Below, in pieces: positions 29,597-31,068 of a DNA stretch of 31,068 nucleotides. The notes below the pieces were generated by a model that did not search any database, had not been told where the DNA came from, and saw only the letters and a list, made by a program, of their open reading frames with translations. A program made the translations under genes and the position numbers. Origin of the DNA: Roseivirga sp. UBA6061 (lineage in GTDB: Bacteria; Bacteroidota; Bacteroidia; Cytophagales; Cyclobacteriaceae); NCBI GenBank assembly GCA_002427745.1, contig DIYF01000132.1:1-31068 (forward strand). Reading direction: 5' to 3'. Position 1 is the first letter of the stretch. The number at the start of each line of letters is the position of its first letter.

Positions 29597-30905
29597 GCAA
29601 AACCCGAGAGTATCTTTAGCTTATATCGTTCTTGCCGTCCTCACCATCGTGATGGGCTACTACGTAGAGCGTACCCAGACCTGGCTGCTTTTAGGAAGTT
29701 TTAGTCTGATGTTCATCGCCAGTCTTGTGGTGATGCGCGATACAGCTGAGGGAGAAGAGGATCTGCCTTATTACTGGGGGATGCTCATGCGACTGATGTT
29801 GTTGTTCTCTTTCCCTGCTTTGTCCGATGATGTATATCGCTTTATCTGGGATGGGAGACTGCTTTTCAACCTGACAGACCCTTATAAACAGCTACCCTCT
29901 GAATATGTCAGTCAGGGCATAGAAGGCGTTAATCAGGTGCTTTACACCAAGCTCAATTCTCAGGAATACTACTCTGTATATCCTCCGTTTAATCAGGTGT
30001 TTTTCTTTCTGTCCGTACTTTTCTCTCCCAATTCGGAGTTTTGGTCGGCTGTGATATTGAGAGTGGTCATACTGGTTTTTGAACTCGGGAACATTCGCCT
30101 GATTAAAAAACTGCTACGTCATTATGAGCTTCCTCAAAAGTATGGCCTGCTGTATGCACTAAACCCTATGATTATTCTGGAGCTTACCGGAAACCTGCAT
30201 TTTGAGGCCATCATGGTGTTTTTTCTGCTACTGGCATTGTGGTACTATGAGCAAAATAAATTGCATTGGTCTGCTGTTTTCTTCGGTTTGTCCGTAGCGA
30301 CTAAGTTTTTACCTCTGATCTTTCTGCCTCTGCTTTTCAGAAAAATCGGATTTAAGAAAACCGCTGTTTATAGCAGCATTGTCCTGGCTATTCTGGTGGT
30401 CTCCTTCCTGCCCCTGATCAATACGGCACATATCTGGGCCATCAGAGACAGTATGGAACTCTACTTCCAGAAGTTCGAATTCAATGCGAGCATCTATTAT
30501 CTCACACGCTGGTATGGTTATCAGCTGGCCGGTCACAATATCATTGCTGTATCCGGCAAGTGGATGATGCTGGCAACTCTCGGGAGTATTTTGCTCTACT
30601 CATTTGTTGGTAAGAAGAGGCGCCTCCCTGAGCAAATGATGTGGGTTTGGGCCCTTTATGTGCTCTTTGCTACAACGGTACATCCCTGGTATACGATCCC
30701 CCTTTTGGTCATGAGTATTTTCAGCATGAAGCAGTTTCCGTACATCTGGACCATACTGGTTTTCTTTACCTATGCCAACTACCAGCTGGAAGGATACTTC
30801 GAATGGCTGGAGATTGTAGCAGTGGAGTATGCAATTGTCATTGTAGTGGCACTCTATGAAACTTCCGGACGTTCTTTCCGGGAGAGGTTTTTCAAAGCTG
30901 CCTGA
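29589..30905 (+). CDS. Polytopic GT-C glycosyltransferase (polyprenol-phosphate sugar dependent type)
   Basis: A 438-residue membrane protein with about 10-12 membrane segments. The first luminal/periplasmic loop carries SDDVYRFIWDGRLL (79-92), with the paired acidic Asp80 and Asp81 and the nearby Tyr/Arg/Trp that mark GT-C enzymes such as the polyprenol-phosphate-mannose-dependent mannosyltransferases. The segment YYSVYPPFNQVFFFLS and the later HFEAIMVFFLLLALWYYEQ, ATKFLPLIFLPLLFRK and VHPWYTIPLL are also typical of the family. It overlaps the preceding GT2 gene by 8 bases. A likely role is transfer of a sugar from a lipid-phosphate carrier, made by the first gene of the operon, on the outer face of the membrane. 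Acceptor unknown. Confidence 0.87.
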   Translation: MLKQNPRVSLAYIVLAVLTIVMGYYVERTQTWLLLGSFSLMFIASLVVMRDTAEGEEDLPYYWGMLMRLMLLFSFPALSDDVYRFIWDGRLLFNLTDPYKQLPSEYVSQGIEGVNQVLYTKLNSQEYYSVYPPFNQVFFFLSVLFSPNSEFWSAVILRVVILVFELGNIRLIKKLLRHYELPQKYGLLYALNPMIILELTGNLHFEAIMVFFLLLALWYYEQNKLHWSAVFFGLSVATKFLPLIFLPLLFRKIGFKKTAVYSSIVLAILVVSFLPLINTAHIWAIRDSMELYFQKFEFNASIYYLTRWYGYQLAGHNIIAVSGKWMMLATLGSILLYSFVGKKRRLPEQMMWVWALYVLFATTVHPWYTIPLLVMSIFSMKQFPYIWTILVFFTYANYQLEGYFEWLEIVAVEYAIVIVVALYETSGRSFRERFFKAA

Positions 30906-31000
30906 TTCAAAGGTTTTAACAGGTAGAAATCTCTGACGAGATGCTGAAAACTTCTTTGATAGGTCAAGACTTGAAGTTCTTAGTTGGTAAATTGCATTTC

Positions 31001-31068
31001 ATGTGGAAACGGCTCGTGTTGTTGATATTATTCGGACTATTGGTATGTAGGGGCTTTGCGCAGGAGCA
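31001..31068 (+). CDS. Start of an exported protein, cut by the window edge
   Basis: ATG at 31001 followed by an open frame to the end (22 codons): MWKRLVLLILFGLLVCRGFA then Q-E, a good Sec signal peptide with a cut near Ala20-Gln21. TAAATTGC at 30988-30995, loosely like a -7 box, lies just upstream. The 95 bases between the GT-C stop and this ATG hold no other gene. The family cannot be named. Confidence 0.6.
   Translation, partial: MWKRLVLLILFGLLVCRGFAQE

Noticed and set aside
1..31068. CRISPR array, prophage, insertion sequence or tRNA/rRNA genes
   Set aside because: I saw no regularly spaced repeats, no transposase or integrase motif and no cloverleaf or rRNA-like stretch. The repeats found are single hairpins or operators.

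Overview
The window looks like a chromosomal segment of a member of the Bacteroidota, most likely a Cytophagales-type marine or soil bacterium. The taxon is inferred, not proven. The grounds are Bacteroidota-style promoters (TTTG, a 19-21 base spacer, then TAnnTTTG) lying almost on top of several start codons, little use of Shine-Dalgarno sites, many lipoproteins, and families typical of the phylum: a GIN/DUF2807 head protein, a BF3164-like propeller lipoprotein with a small exported peptide, and a DUF547-barrel protein. I see no insertion sequence, prophage, integrase, tRNA, rRNA or CRISPR array.

Layout. 1-419 (-) is the N-terminal part of signal peptidase I. 598-3399 (+) is a four-gene unit: a LolD/MacB-type ATPase, an FtsX-type permease with a His/Glu-rich loop, a DUF3299-like exported protein and a small lipoprotein, possibly a metal-linked ABC system. 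3485-5004 (+) holds two tandem paralogous lipoproteins of unknown role. Running the other way, 5001-6638 (-) is hemJ, a SCO copper chaperone and a lipoprotein cytochrome c in overlapping order. It is followed leftwards-facing by a MOSC protein (6663-7493) and a rhodanese plus rSAM-associated glycosyltransferase pair (7606-8718). 8844-9860 (+) is the MeaB/ArgK GTPase, then comes a small orphan exported protein with a textbook promoter (9920-10324) and a complete tripartite HAE1-type RND efflux operon (10480-16172) closed by a strong terminator.

16366-17076 (-) is a GIN-domain protein. 17304-20087 (+) is a two-gene redox unit: an FAD/NAD oxidoreductase and a membrane 4Fe-4S protein, again with a strong terminator. 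An AT-rich leader then precedes the most unusual unit, 20361-22229 (+): a 77-residue exported four-cysteine peptide, an intercistronic hairpin, a propeller lipoprotein and a thioredoxin-like CxxC lipoprotein. About 500 bases of hairpin-rich DNA without a gene follow.

22734-25488 (-) has a YbjN-like exported protein, a DUF547-outer-membrane-barrel fusion and a lipoprotein. 25844-27197 (-) has a DinB-fold protein and a pirin, the latter with a near-perfect 24-bp palindromic operator upstream and possibly a tiny translationally coupled ORF downstream. 27418-30905 (+) is a glycosyltransferase operon (a DPM-like GT2, a membrane processive-type GT2 and a GT-C polytopic enzyme), probably making an envelope glycolipid or glycan. 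The window ends inside a new signal-peptide-bearing gene.

The best candidate for an undescribed system is the peptide/propeller/thiol-lipoprotein unit. Next are the His-rich ABC unit, the FAD/4Fe-4S pair and the DUF547-barrel fusion.
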